Assembly (NCBI GenBank): GCA_033063855.1
Contig: CP093829.1
Location: forward strand, 14,725,537 to 14,789,536
Reading direction: 5' to 3'
DNA length: 64,000 bases
Source: Smittia aterrima
Taxonomy: Eukaryota > Arthropoda > Insecta > Diptera > Chironomidae
Made by a program: the position numbers and the translations under genes. Positions 23,267-34,909 of the stretch are shown in pieces; the stretch's first letter is position 1; each line of letters opens with the position of its first letter. The notes beneath the pieces are model-generated. The model was given only the letters and a program-made list of their open reading frames with translations, searched no databases and had not been told where the DNA came from.

Positions 23267-24414
23267 TTAACGGCGCTTACGACCCGCTCCTCCTGTTTTT
23301 GGCTTTCGGTTGCCCATTGCACCACCTTTCGCCGCCTTTTTGCCTGAGAATTTCTTTGCATGTTTTGATTTACTTCCTGTCTTCTTCTTCTCAACTGGAT
23401 TCCTTTCACGTCTATAAGAAATTTATTTTAGACAACTCGAATCAACATAATATTTGCTAGACTTACTCTTCTCTGGCTTCTCTCTTTTGAATTTGAACAG
23501 CTTTGTCGACATCAATCTTCGGTTTTTTGTTAAGAATCTTTTTAACAACATCGAGTTGCTCTGATTTTTCCATCTTCGGGTCCATTGTTCGCTTTCGTTT
23601 AGATCCCGGAATCAGCTCCTTCACTCCGATACCGCGAGCTTCCTTCTCCCTCGGTAACTTATCCTGGAATTTGCCGACGGATGCTGTTGATGCCTTGGCG
23701 ATTGTTGCTGCTACATGAAGATCCTTTGCTGAAGCTGATTCCTCGCTCACGAAACCAGTTCGAGGTATTTGAACTTTTTGTGCACGAGCAATATTTTTCA
23801 TTCTTGCAATTTCATTCTTTGCAACACGCTCGTTCTTCAAATCCTTCTTTTTCTGGAACATATCTGTCATTGGATCAATGTTCTTAGGTACCTCTAACAC
23901 CCAATTCTTCTCAGCATCGGCCTTGAAGTGTTGATATCCATATGTAGGAACCCATTTGTCAAGTTCGGCATCCCAAACCTTCTTGTCCTTAACGCGCTTC
24001 TTGATTCCTTTTGTCTTTGCGAATTGTTCCCATTTCGTAAGTGCTCGAGGTTCAGGTAATTTGCGTGCTCTTGGTAAGGCGAATGTAGGCTTCGGAAGTT
24101 TCACGACAATGTGTTCATCAAGTCGCTCTGTCGGCAATTCCCAGATTCCATTGACAAGCAGCTGGACATTATCACGCGTTAGATTTAGCAAATACTGCTC
24201 TATGTTGTCTCTAAAAACAAGTAAATGTCAGAAATAAATATCAACCAATTAAGTTAAACACTCACGTTAACTCATTTTCCTCAAAACTATTCGGATCACT
24301 AATTAAAAGATGTCCAAGATCGATTTTCACTTCCTCGTGCTTCGTCACATTGATCGTCTTATACTTCTCTGCTTCCTTCGCTTGTTTATCAAGAACTTCC
24401 TTGACAATATCCAT
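23267..24414 (-). CDS. RRS1: Ribosome biogenesis regulatory protein RRS1 homologue
   Basis: Minus-strand exons 24266-24414, 23467-24210 and 23267-23411 give 345 residues. The conserved N-terminal half (LTRDNVQLLVNGIWELPTER, then LPKPTFALPR and KVWDAELDKWVPTYGY) is diagnostic. The tail is very basic and Gly/Lys/Arg-rich, ending GGAGRKRR, as expected for a nucleolar protein. RRS1 works with RPF2 to bring 5S RNP into pre-60S particles. AATAAA for this strand is at 23222-23227. Length is close to the human protein (365). Confidence 0.95.
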
Positions 24415-25572
24415 TTTAATCTTTGATTTGTTGACTGAAATAAATGTGCTCTACTTGAACGCTTTCAATAAACCAAGATGAAGCGTTCCATAAACTTAAA
24501 ATTTTCAAAAAATTGCGGCAAAAAAAATTATTTTCGTTTCTCAATCTTTATTTCTTTATTAATCTTTAGAAAAATGTCTCACTTATCATTAATTCGCGAG
24601 AGAACAAAACGAACTCGTTACAAATAAACTTTATCGCTGCGAGATCAAAATTATAAACTTTCTGGATCCGTCTGATGCCGTTCGATTCTCCTTCTTCAAT
24701 CTAAATCTCAAAACTCCGAAAACTCAACATCGCTCTTTCTCGCAACATTAAACCATTCGTTACTTTAATCTTTTCCCGACTTTAAACAAAACAAAAGAAA
24801 CGGTAAGCTTAATGTCACGACATCTTAAGTTACTAAATTTATATCATAAATTTTGTTTCATATAAAAGTGTATCGCAATGATTCAGTGTTTCAACTCACT
24901 TCTTCCCTTAAACGCTACTTATTTGCTTAAATGTTAGAAAGGAAATAGAATAACTGAGGGATCGTATAGGATATTCGATCTCTTGATTCTTCTTTGCAAA
25001 AATGTATTCTTGAGTTTTGGTTATCATGGGGAAAAATGTATTTCTAAATGATTAGTTTCGGTATTTGTGGATGAGAAATCTCCACATTTTGTCGGTAAAG
25101 TTTGTGTTATAATCGATTTAAACTCTAAATCTTAAAACTCTTACATACTAAACGCGATCAAATTTTTATATCCCGATGATTCTTGTTTTGTGATTTGAAT
25201 TCTGAATTGTTTTATTTGATGTAATAGGCACAACTACGCTGATCATCTTAAAACTGTTGTTGAACCCATCAAAGTGAGGCTTTGTAAGGTTGTGAAGATG
25301 TCGAGAAAAAAAGCAAATATTCGGGATTGCGCTTGGTGCCATTAGAAAATGAACAGCCCTTCGCAGCTAAGTTCGGAAATAAAGTTAACGTGGAGAAAAA
25401 AAAACTTAATTAACAGATAACGCAAACTTCTCCAATGAGTCGCTTGTTAAAGAAAAATTGCGCAAGAAACGAATAATTGTTTTGCTTATGACACTTCTAT
25501 CGATTAATTCATTTCATTTCTACCGCGATGTTTGAGACTAAGAAATAAATTCATTTGTGCGAGCGAAGAGAA
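24415..25572. other. RRS1 upstream region and akirin 3' UTR
   Basis: 1.16 kb between two minus-strand genes. It should contain the RRS1 promoter near 24415-24700 and the akirin 3' UTR further right. No coding exon or structured RNA is recognised. Confidence 0.4.
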
Positions 25573-26295
25573 TTACGATAAATCTGAAAATAGAAATTTG
25601 ATTAATAATCTTTAACAACGACAACGAAGTGATTACTTACAGCTAGGAGCTGCTTCGTAACGACGTTGAATCTGATCGTAAGTAAACTTAACGAATGCAT
25701 CGTACTGTTCAGCCAGCTTGGCATGTAGCACAGCGTCGTACTGTTCACGAAGTTTATCTTCACGCTCTTTCAGCATTCGTGCGCAAATTTGCTGAACCTT
25801 AAATAAACCAGAATGTTAATAATAAAGCTTGTTATACGATAAAAGTAACAACATACCTGCTTAAAGGTAAACAGAGCCATATCAGGCTTGATAACTGCTG
25901 GCGGACTTTCTGGACGTCTGGGGCTGCCCATTTCACTACCGCTTGATTCCGAGTCTTGCATCTGCTCAACTGTCTGAGAGTTTCCAAATGACAATTGCTT
26001 ACGACGATGAAGTCTTGTGATTTCTTCACGAATATTCTCGGCCATTTTTTCTGAAGGGAATCGATAATCAAATAAAATGAAGAGATTTTAATTATTGCAA
26101 CTTACCCGGGGTCAATTTCGGAACGAATGATGATGCTTCAGCAAATGCTGATGGTGTTGGATCAATGATTTTTGAGCTGGAAGCAGACGACGACGGAGAT
26201 GACGATGGACTGCCAAAAGGCAAGCAGCGACGTTTTGTTGGTCGCTGATTCAGTGACTCCCAATCGAGTGATCGTTTCAAAGTTGCACACGCCAT
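25573..26295 (-). CDS. akirin: Akirin, nuclear cofactor
   Basis: Minus-strand exons 26106-26295, 25857-26050, 25641-25797 and an 11-nt coding remainder 25573-25583 give 183 residues. The last coding exon completes the family's invariant ending SYLS. The N-terminus MACATLKRSLDWE and the nuclear localisation signal RPTKRRC (about residues 18-24) match akirins. A Ser-rich segment follows, then TPEKMAENIREEI and the helical C-terminus (LREQYDAVLHAKLAEQYDAF). Akirin has no enzyme activity; it links transcription factors such as NF-kB/Relish and Twist to the Brahma SWI/SNF complex. The fly protein is 201 residues, so this one is slightly short in the Ser-rich part. Confidence 0.96.
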
Positions 26296-27602
26296 AATTC
26301 AGCTGTTTTTCTCGCACAAATGAAAACACTTTGTTAAAATTGCTACGAGAAAAGAGTCAACCATTAATCATCGATAAAAATTTAATCAGTTAACAGTTTT
26401 ATGTCATCTCGTCCAAGGCGAAAGGAGAGAAATGCACAATTAGATTTGGCAAATGAGAAATAGAAATGTCGCTGAGTAGAATATTTTCATTTATTGCTTT
26501 TTTTTTACACAAGCATGGCTCCGCTGGGAAAACTAGAGAATAGGAGAAGCAAATTACAGTCAGTGGTCTCTGTTGTTCGCTTATCTAAACGATCGATCGA
26601 GACAGGTGCAGATGATGCTACAAGGGAAAATCGATAGGATCGGTTCACAAATTTCGTTCTTAGTGTGAGTGGAGAAGAAAAACTATCAACTTTGCGAAAC
26701 TACTATTTTAGTTAAAGTTATTGAGAGTATCCTCGGTATTTATGAACGGAGCCTTGATTTCTCGTGGATCCGAGGAACTGAACGGTGACTGTACTTTTCT
26801 CAAGATTCTCCTTTGATTTCGTAAAATTTAGTAATAAAACACCTTACAGCCAAGATTCTCTACAAATATCTCTAATCGTCACCAGATTAAGGCTTTATAA
26901 CATTAAAAAAAACTTTGGAACTGCGACGAAGGCCCTTTAAAATGCTAATTAAAATTCAATGCAGATTTTTTTGACAAAGAAAATTTCAATTGAGATAATG
27001 TCTCAAGAAACGGCTTTTTATCTTCTACATTTAACTTTGATGGCTGCTTAGCCTGTTTACCTTGCTATTAATGATATTTCCAACACGAACTAACGTCTTT
27101 TAATGGCGAATTTAACGAAAAGAAATCTGACTTGCTTAAATGTAAGATTAAAGGGATGAGCCAAAACTCGTTGAACACTTTTTAAAAGAGAACACGAGAA
27201 ATGGGGACCAAAAACTTTTTTTAACTGAAACGTCGAGAAATGGTAAAAAAGAGAGTCCTGTTCATTTTTTTTCATTTGAGGTTTTTTGATCTGCAAACGA
27301 AACTAGTTAATAACCTGAAACTTTCATAGTTAGGATAATCAAACACTCCCCTGCTCCAAGCCTCATACAATTCAAACATAAAAACATTTCCAGCTACGGG
27401 GATGCGTGGTTATCCTTCATCCAAAGGCCGAAGTTATTCCTAGTTTTATATTTATTTGGTTTTTTTAAGGGACAAGTGATCACGAATCTTTGAGCACGAT
27501 CCTTTAAATAAATCCGCTTCTCTTATCGCTTCAAATTCAAAAAAAAAACTGTTTATACTTTTTTCTATAATTTTATCAATTTCTCGTCATTCATTTAAAT
27601 GT
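26296..27602. other. Akirin upstream region and 3' flank of the 218-residue gene
   Basis: 1.3 kb with no coding exon. The akirin promoter and 5' UTR must lie at the left end. The open frame 27090-27296 has no recognisable content. Confidence 0.4.
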
Positions 27603-28259
27603 TTAGAAAACATGATTGTTGATAACATGGTTCTCGTAAATGTCTGTTTTAATCTCTTCCTTTTTGTTATTCGTCAGCTTCCTTGAAATTAAGAATTTTA
27701 AGTCGCATTTTGGACAAATAATTGTGAACACTTTCTTCTTATCGTCTTTTGTTCCGTTCGTCGTATCATTGAAAGTTTCGATTTTGATAGCTTTGTCTTG
27801 CCAGTTGATGCTACAGTGGAATTGCTTTATACATGTCGTTAGAGTTTTGATGATCGCCTTTTCGTCTTGCTCATCATGCTCGATCGTAACTGTTTCGAGG
27901 AAAATCGAACCCTCGGGATTGAAATTGTATTCCTCGACTTCTTCTTTTACCATAGCGCACTCATCACCAATGTTCATTGAAGATACTTCACTATTTGTAG
28001 CTGCTTCTTCAAAATTAATTGGTATTAGTACTTCCGATATTGCAGCTTGAATAGCGAGAGTCTTTGGATCTACTGGCTTGAGTGCTTCGATTTTCTTTTT
28101 AAGGTTTTTGATGATTTTATCGTTCTCCTCGTTTTCCTTTCTCAACCTTACAACGTTCTTCTGTGCGATCGTGATGTCGTCTTGAATCCGCTTGACTTCC
28201 TTCGTATGCGTATCAATCACCGTTTCCACAAAATCAACAACATGAGGTGAAGTAGCCAT
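27603..28259 (-). CDS. Unrecognised coiled-coil protein with a C-terminal CxxC...HxxxxH motif
   Basis: A single 218-residue exon starting MATSPHVVDF. I do not recognise the family. Residues about 13-60 are a charged heptad-rich helix that should form a coiled coil. The middle is acidic (residues 99-135). The C-terminus has CPKC (Cys182, Cys185) followed 25 residues later by His211 and His216, which could bind zinc although the spacing is far from a standard C2H2 finger. A Lys-rich stretch (172-176) and a second Lys/Glu patch precede or fall inside it. The frame is long and codon use looks coding, so it is probably real. It may be a lineage-specific chromatin or nucleic-acid factor, which is a guess. 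Confidence 0.65.
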   Translation of the reverse strand: MATSPHVVDFVETVIDTHTKEVKRIQDDITIAQKNVVRLRKENEENDKIIKNLKKKIEALKPVDPKTLAIQAAISEVLIPINFEEAATNSEVSSMNIGDECAMVKEEVEEYNFNPEGSIFLETVTIEHDEQDEKAIIKTLTTCIKQFHCSINWQDKAIKIETFNDTTNGTKDDKKKVFTIICPKCDLKFLISRKLTNNKKEEIKTDIYENHVINNHVF

Positions 28260-31200
28260 TGCTATTTGTTTGATGTTCGAGCTGACTGGAGGTGCGAATG
28301 ATACTGACGAATAAAAATTTGAGTTGAAAACGAAATAGCGAAGGGTTGGCTACTCTTTTCTAAAGCTACGCGACTGTTTCTCATTTCGCGGTAAAATTAA
28401 GTTTTGTTTGTTGTTTGTTATTTATCATGATTGAGTTCATGCCTTGATTCTTGTCGGCACACTCCTGAAGTTTCTTGAGACATTCGGGTATGTACAATGT
28501 AACGTAGATGAGAACACGATCAATCTCAGACCTGTGTGTGATGCATTTTTCTGTTTAATTTTAGACGAAATTTGAATATTACATAGAAATCTCATCCACT
28601 TAAGATCAACACAAGATTTTTTCCTATTTTCTGTAAATAGAACTGAACCGTAATTTTCCTGACTTTTTGTTTTTAACAGAAAGCATTTTTGCACGAATTC
28701 AAATCCTTTTTACGCTTCCTTCGTGTCCTTTCCAGTCATTCGCAAACACGAATCATAATTTTTGAACTGATTTTTCAAGAAATATTTACGCAAGTTAGAG
28801 CTGTGTTGAATTGATATTTATTCGAATTAACGTTATTAAGTATCGTAAGAGTCAAATTTAATTCAAGTTGAGCTGTTTCCACGGGAAGAAGTCAAAGTTT
28901 CCGCTTGTTCAAAAATTTGCGAAAAAATCGATTTTTTTTCGTTTAATCAACAAGAGGTGCACGCACGACGAACTAAAAGCCAACTTCTAAAGCAAGTGAG
29001 TAACCATTGCGGCAAAATTCTCAAAAGATAATGAAAATGAAGAGATTTCTTTTGCATTGTGCAATCACTTGGCGCGTTCCAGATAAAAATTCAAGCAAAC
29101 TATGTCACTGAACCTTAAAACTGCTCGAAAAGCCGAATTCATTTCAATTGCATCCAAGAATTCAATTGCATAGTTGTGTAACAGGTGCATGAGGTTGCCA
29201 GGGCCTCAAATCAAATAAATGAATCATCAATTAGTTTATGAAGAAATAAGCTCTCACGTTTCTTAAAGTCGCCTCAAGAGTTTAAGAACTTTCTCGTGAT
29301 CAGTTGTCTTATGAGATCATCAATAGGATTTAGTGGCTTATTGCTAAACTTTAGTTGCAAATTGATTTTTCAATCTGATTAACAGGTCACACATCTCAAC
29401 TTCAGAATATGTTTGGCCTCTGGTATTGCTCGTTAGCTCTCAAAGAATATTGGTGAGTTGTCTATTTTCCTTCTTCCCGGCTAGGCCGGTTACATTGTAT
29501 AACCTTTCTCGACCGCATCGCGCTCGTGCGAAAGTAAAAGTCATGACTCCGAAGACCGTCACGACGAAGCATATCGGTGTGTTTAGATTTTGTTTATTTT
29601 TAACATGAAAAACAACCGTGAAAAGATGGGAAAATTTTCCTCTACGAGCCTATGAACGTCAAGCTGCTTTCCATAATGATTTCTTTTAGAATTTCTCTTT
29701 GTGACGATTTGCTTTTGTTTGCCAAATGAGACTGAACGACTGTCATTACTGCTGTTATGCAACTTGCTGGATCCTTGTTGTGTTCGATGCTTCTATCGCC
29801 CCATACACTGAAAAAGCTTTCCGATATTACGCGACTCTAGCGTTCGTGTTCTCAGCCAAAAAGCGCCGACACAATCGCACACAGCTATACAGAAAGAAAA
29901 GAAAAATCCATTTGAATTTCTCATATAAAAGGCGACGTTCTCGGTCGATTCTGATTCAAAAACAGTTTGTGAAAAGTCACACACGGTTGCTACTCGTCTT
30001 CTCCGGTGCAAATTTAACAAGGTGAGCACTTTTAGTGATTTATATCGAAGCGAAGTTCTTAATGTGAAGAGTGGTTTGCTCAAAGAACGAAAGAAATTTT
30101 CCAGCCGGTAAAAATTTCGTTGAAACTTTTGGATTTTTGATCATCATCGGTTACATAAGTTGAAAGAAATTTGTAAGACGGTTTGGATCCTAATTTTATG
30201 TGTGGTGCTCAATGATCATTGCGTGTTAATTGGACGTTAATAATTCATTTTTCACCGCTCGTTATCGCTTGAAATTGCTTTTACGACTTTGGTCGGAAGC
30301 AAGAAAATTTCTATCGATTTTTCGTGAACCTCAATCAAGGAAACGAGGCTCGTGATGGTTTGGTGAAAGTGTAGGAGAAGAGTTTAGAGCTGAAAATTAT
30401 TTCTTTTAACGTGATTAACGATCATTGTAGAATGGCAGAATCGACAATTGCACAAGAACAGTTAGAATTCCTTTCGTTTTGTGCCAGTAACCGCGATTCG
30501 ATGAGTGAAAGTGAACTATTTTCTATGTCGATTGTTCATCGATATGATACTTTGTCCGTTGATAGGATTTTAAATGCAATCTGAAGAAACATTTAAATCG
30601 AGTCGAAATATTCTTAACTCGATGTTTTTGACTTAAAGGTCGTTCTAATCAAGATCGCTAGAGCAAGCAAACAATCCCAAGTTCTCATCGCATTCAGCCA
30701 ATCAGAACTTTTGCTTGTCTCGAGAGTTGCATTCCGTTGAGTCAAATTACAATTTTTGCTGTTACGTAATCAGAGCTGCTCGATTTCTCACGTGAGAATC
30801 GCCGCATTCGCAAAGCACTTCATTAAGTTCAATCGCTGATCGTGAATTATCGAAAATTGACTTTTTTTCCGCTGTTATCGATAGCGAACAACAAAAGCTT
30901 GCAAAAAAATTTCCATTGAATGAGTTCCAATACATTCATGTAAAGCTGACACAATTAAGCTTCTCATTCCCGGCAGCCCGCATTCAAATTGACTGCTTCC
31001 GCTAAAGTCTTCAACTTTAACTGCAGTAAAATAAAAAAGTTCAATTATATCGCGTGAATTTTCGCGGAGGCTGGACCGCGAGAAAGAGAAATAGAAGTTT
31101 TATGTGTTCGTGACGTTCTCTCTCACTTGAGCTTATGATTCATATACTGATGGAGTTTAATTCTCGCGATCGTTTACAATTGAAATTTATTGACAATTGC

Positions 31201-34075
31201 ACAGACGTTGAAGGCGAGTGGCTGTTTGTGCCAAGTTAGATAACTTTCCAGTGACGCTCACGATCATCTTATGACAGAAATATTTTTAATCCTTGAGTAG
31301 GAACGTAACCTTGACCAGTAAGTTTCATTGCCAAAAGCAATCAAAATATCTCAAGTTCTGCAAATCTTTAAATATAAACTAAGACGACTCAAGTTTCCGT
31401 TATTTCGGATGAAGAATTAAATTGTTTTGTCGACGAAATAGTCGCGCGATGTCTGTAAGTTAATTAAATTCAATTTTCGACTTGATGAACCTAATCAAGT
31501 ACAGCAAAATCTCCGACTGTAGGGCTTGCCTTTGAAAATATTAAGATCTTTAATGGTTATAGCGACATCCCATCTATCAGTTTGCAAAAAAAAACATTAA
31601 TGTTCAATGAGATAAAACTGTCGAGATAACTCGTTTTCGACGATAGCATTGCGTTACGTAATGCAGACGGAGGCTCGTGCATTTTATGTCAGTCATGCGC
31701 TCCAGAGAAAATCTTTCATTAGAGTTGCATAAGCGAAAATTAAATTGCATAATCTTTATGAAAATAATATGGACAGCTTCCGAAAAGCGATGACATTTCA
31801 CCCTTGGGACGCTCGTGAAATGTTTGCCGGCCGGCTTTTACTTATTTTTAGAATATTGCGAGTTTTCTTTTCAAGAAACTTTGAAATCGAAATCTCTTGG
31901 ATTGTATAGAATAAAAATATTTAATGGACAGCTTCTGGCTTTTCACTGCAAATTTCTTTTTACGGCCGCCAATTTGTAAATCGTTTCTCTGATCCACTGA
32001 TTGAGGAGGATGGAGGGCGAGACGCACGTACGAGAATCGAAGCGGAACGGTGAAAACATAAACCGGGAGCGCGACTGATGGCTGCTTAGGTTGGTTTTAT
32101 TTTTAAAACGGCAGCTTCGGGGACCCGGGAAACGTTTCTAAAAGCAGAGCTACAAAAGAACGAAAACAAAATATCTCGCGTTTGATTACACACGCGAGAA
32201 ATAATAGCAATTTATTTTAACGATATTTTCAACAAAAATGATTTTCTATTCGTATGACAATTCGAGAGTCTCGAGACAGAATTTCCTCAGTCCTGATGTA
32301 AACATTTTTTTATTATTATGCAATGTTATCTCATTGTGGGAAGAAGTCGAATCTGTTTCACTTTTGTGAAACTATGAAAACAGATAGATTTATTTTTAAA
32401 TCAAGATCCACTCGTCGCTAGAATCTTGTTTGCTCATTAATTGTAGCTTGAAGCTTCTACTGTAGCTCAAATGTTTACAACATAATTTAACCCGCCAGAT
32501 CAGTGCCCGATCGTAAAACAAGAAGCTGAAAATTGTTTTCACACGAGAGAAAAAAAAATTGAATTTAAATTTTAAATTTTCTTTATTCGACAACCACGAG
32601 TGCGATCTCGTGCCAAGTTGCGATACGAAATCGCTGCGCGAAAAATCTTTCTATTGAACTTGAAAATTACTTCTGGCGTTTGAGGACGTTTTTGTGTTCG
32701 TGAGAGCAGATGATTTAATTTTTGGCGATTACGCAATTTCCTGAAAAAATCTTTTCTTTAAATTGCCGTCAGTCAACTTGGCAAACTTCCTTAAAGTCGT
32801 CTCTTCACCTGCCTCCGCTTAAAGCAACATGACAGATTTCTCATTTCAACAACGCGTGAGTTATTTCTGGCAAGCTATGCTCGCTGATGTCAATGCACTG
32901 TCGACGCACAGCAAAGCCTGTGCCACGTTTATTTATGAAAAGCTAAGCATGAAAACTGTGGCGGCTGCACTTTCATCCGAGAGTTTTCTTGATTGAAGAT
33001 TCTTAAAGTAACAGAACGTAAACCGTAAACATAGTCGCGACATTCGAATCATCATCGTCATTACATTCCCTTACCAAAAGTATCATTTTCCAAAGAAAAC
33101 AATAAACTTTTCCATGAACGCCCGAATTTCAAGGCCAAATGAATTTTCTCGTGTTCGAGTAGCATGTCAAGCTTCGATTATTGAACCAATATTAATAGAA
33201 CGTGGTTAGCTCTGATGTCCTTGTTATTAGAAAGCTGCGGTTTCAAGCTTCACTAAGCGGAAAAGAACTTCAATAAAAAAAATATTTTTGCCCATAACAG
33301 ATTTTCCGTATACGCGCAGGTTCAGTTTGACTTCTCTCTCTCTTGCTCCCATCCTTCCGGCTTGTCTCGTGCCTTGTATGTGAGTGTAAAGAGCGGTTGC
33401 TGTTACGCCGAAAACAAATAACAGTCAACCCGAAGGGTGCTATACGGCGTCAGTCGTTGTCGAGGGTAACGGTAGTTGATGTATTTCGTGTCCTTTCAAC
33501 GATCGACGCTTGTGTGGTAGTGTGAATCTCCGGGTTAGCGTGAAAATGATTTTTCTCCATGTTTTTTCCTTCAGTTTGTCGCTTTGATTCGAAATTTCAA
33601 GACTCGCCTTTCGAGAGTGTCCTCGCGCGTCGTAAAAAAAATACAAACCGGTCGCTTCTGATCCCCCCGTGAAGGATCGTAGAGTAGCAAAGTCCTTTTT
33701 ACCTGTCCAACAACAGATTCAGGAGTTTGTGTTGCAATCGGAATTGAGCAACGAGATAAATTTATTTTATAAGAAAAAAATATTTTTGCTGGTGGATAAA
33801 GTTTCGCCATTAGAAAAAAGAAAACCGGGCCAAAGATTTTTTGAAACAAAGATTAGCAAGTACAATTTTTGAATAAGCTTTTTGTGATCAGACCTAAGTG
33901 ACGGAATCAAAAGGAAATTTTACCTAATTACCGTCCATTTCTCAATCGAAAACGCACAAAGCTTCAGTGAAATATTCAAAAGGACATTTGATACGACATC
34001 GAACGCGCGCCTAGCTTCAAAAATTCGACGGTTTTCATAGCTGAGTTTAAAATATTTAAGAGTTAACTGAAAAAA
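28260..34075. other. Gene-poor region upstream of arginine kinase
   Basis: 5.8 kb without a recognisable coding exon. On the plus strand it includes a TATA-type promoter with a splice-ready noncoding exon (see 29924-30021), so much of it is probably the first intron and enhancers of arginine kinase. The frames at 29426-29608, 29726-30025, 33343-33525 and 33669-33872 are not supported as protein genes. Confidence 0.45.
29924..30021 (+). promoter_or_regulatory. TATA promoter and noncoding first exon, probably of arginine kinase
   Basis: TATAAAA at 29924-29930 is followed about 30 bp later by a start-like TCTGATTC. The exon then runs to AACAAG|GTGAGC, a near-consensus donor after base 30021. 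The next plus-strand acceptor known to precede a coding exon is the arginine kinase one at 34895-34896. The join is inferred, not shown. Confidence 0.5.
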
Positions 34076-34122
34076 ATGGGTGGATGTACATCTAAAGACA
34101 AAACGGTCACTGAAAATGAAGG
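34076..34122 (+). CDS. Alternative first coding exon of arginine kinase, predicted N-acylated
   Basis: An ATG in a good context (AAAAAAATGG) opens a 47-nt exon encoding MGGCTSKDKTVTENE plus two bases of a Gly codon, then a donor GG|GTGTGT. Its phase exactly fits the acceptor at 34895-34896: the joined frame continues G-NKSE and then the normal arginine kinase Met. This adds 20 residues. Gly2 with Ser6 fits the N-myristoylation consensus and Cys4 is a likely palmitoylation site, so the isoform would be membrane-bound. The three other reading options of the donor break the frame. Expression is not shown. Confidence 0.6.
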
Positions 34123-34896
34123 GTGTGTAAATTTTCTTTCTCTCTCTCTCACACAATCAATGATGATGATGGGTGTTGCTGACAGGGTGAATCTTCTGTT
34201 GAATGTGTGTGCGTGTGAATGATGACGACGCATGATCCTTTTCACTTTGATGACATCAGATGATTTTCAAAACACCGCCAAACGTATTCAAAGTCAGTGT
34301 TACTTAACATTATTAGCGCGAATAGAAGCGATGAGATAAACAAGTTATTCTCATCAACTTGTTGTTTATCATCATAGCTTATCTTGTTTGATTCCCAAAA
34401 TATTGTCGTACACAAATATTGAATCAATTGCACGCGCAAATTTGGCTGATAAAACCGAGAATGATTTTCAATGTCGCAAGTGAATGCTCGAAATCAATGA
34501 AGAAAGATTTTTTTGGCGCTCAAGATTATACTGACTTTGAATTTCAAAGTTTGAAAGCAATGGTTGTATGTTCGACAATTGGCACTTTTCCATTATGCGC
34601 GGGTGGATGAGAATAAAGACTTGGTCAGCTGTTTTTAGTTTATCTCACGTTCTATTTTTGTCTTCTTTTTAATCTGCTTAGCGCCTACTGAAAGTTATCA
34701 TTGATTTGTTAGAAGATCTTAAAGTTTTATTTTTGATTGCGTGTCGAACAATGAGACTTTTTAATATTCGTCCTTTGGTGATGATGATGATTATACAAAC
34801 TAGGTTTGTCAAACTATCTCAAACAAAACTCGACCAAACCTAGTAACCATTGATTTTATTTTATTTAATCAAAAAATTTACTTTAAATCTTTTCAG
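34123..34896 (+). other. Intron before the arginine kinase coding exon
   Basis: 774 bp from the donor of the alternative exon to the acceptor TTTTCAG. It contains a run of CT repeats just after the donor and no recognised exon. Confidence 0.5.
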
Positions 34897-34909
34897 GAAC
34901 AAATCCGAA

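Noticed and set aside
27640..28050. 136-residue plus-strand frame
   Set aside because: It is the reverse strand of the 218-residue coiled-coil gene, with hydrophobic composition typical of such shadows.
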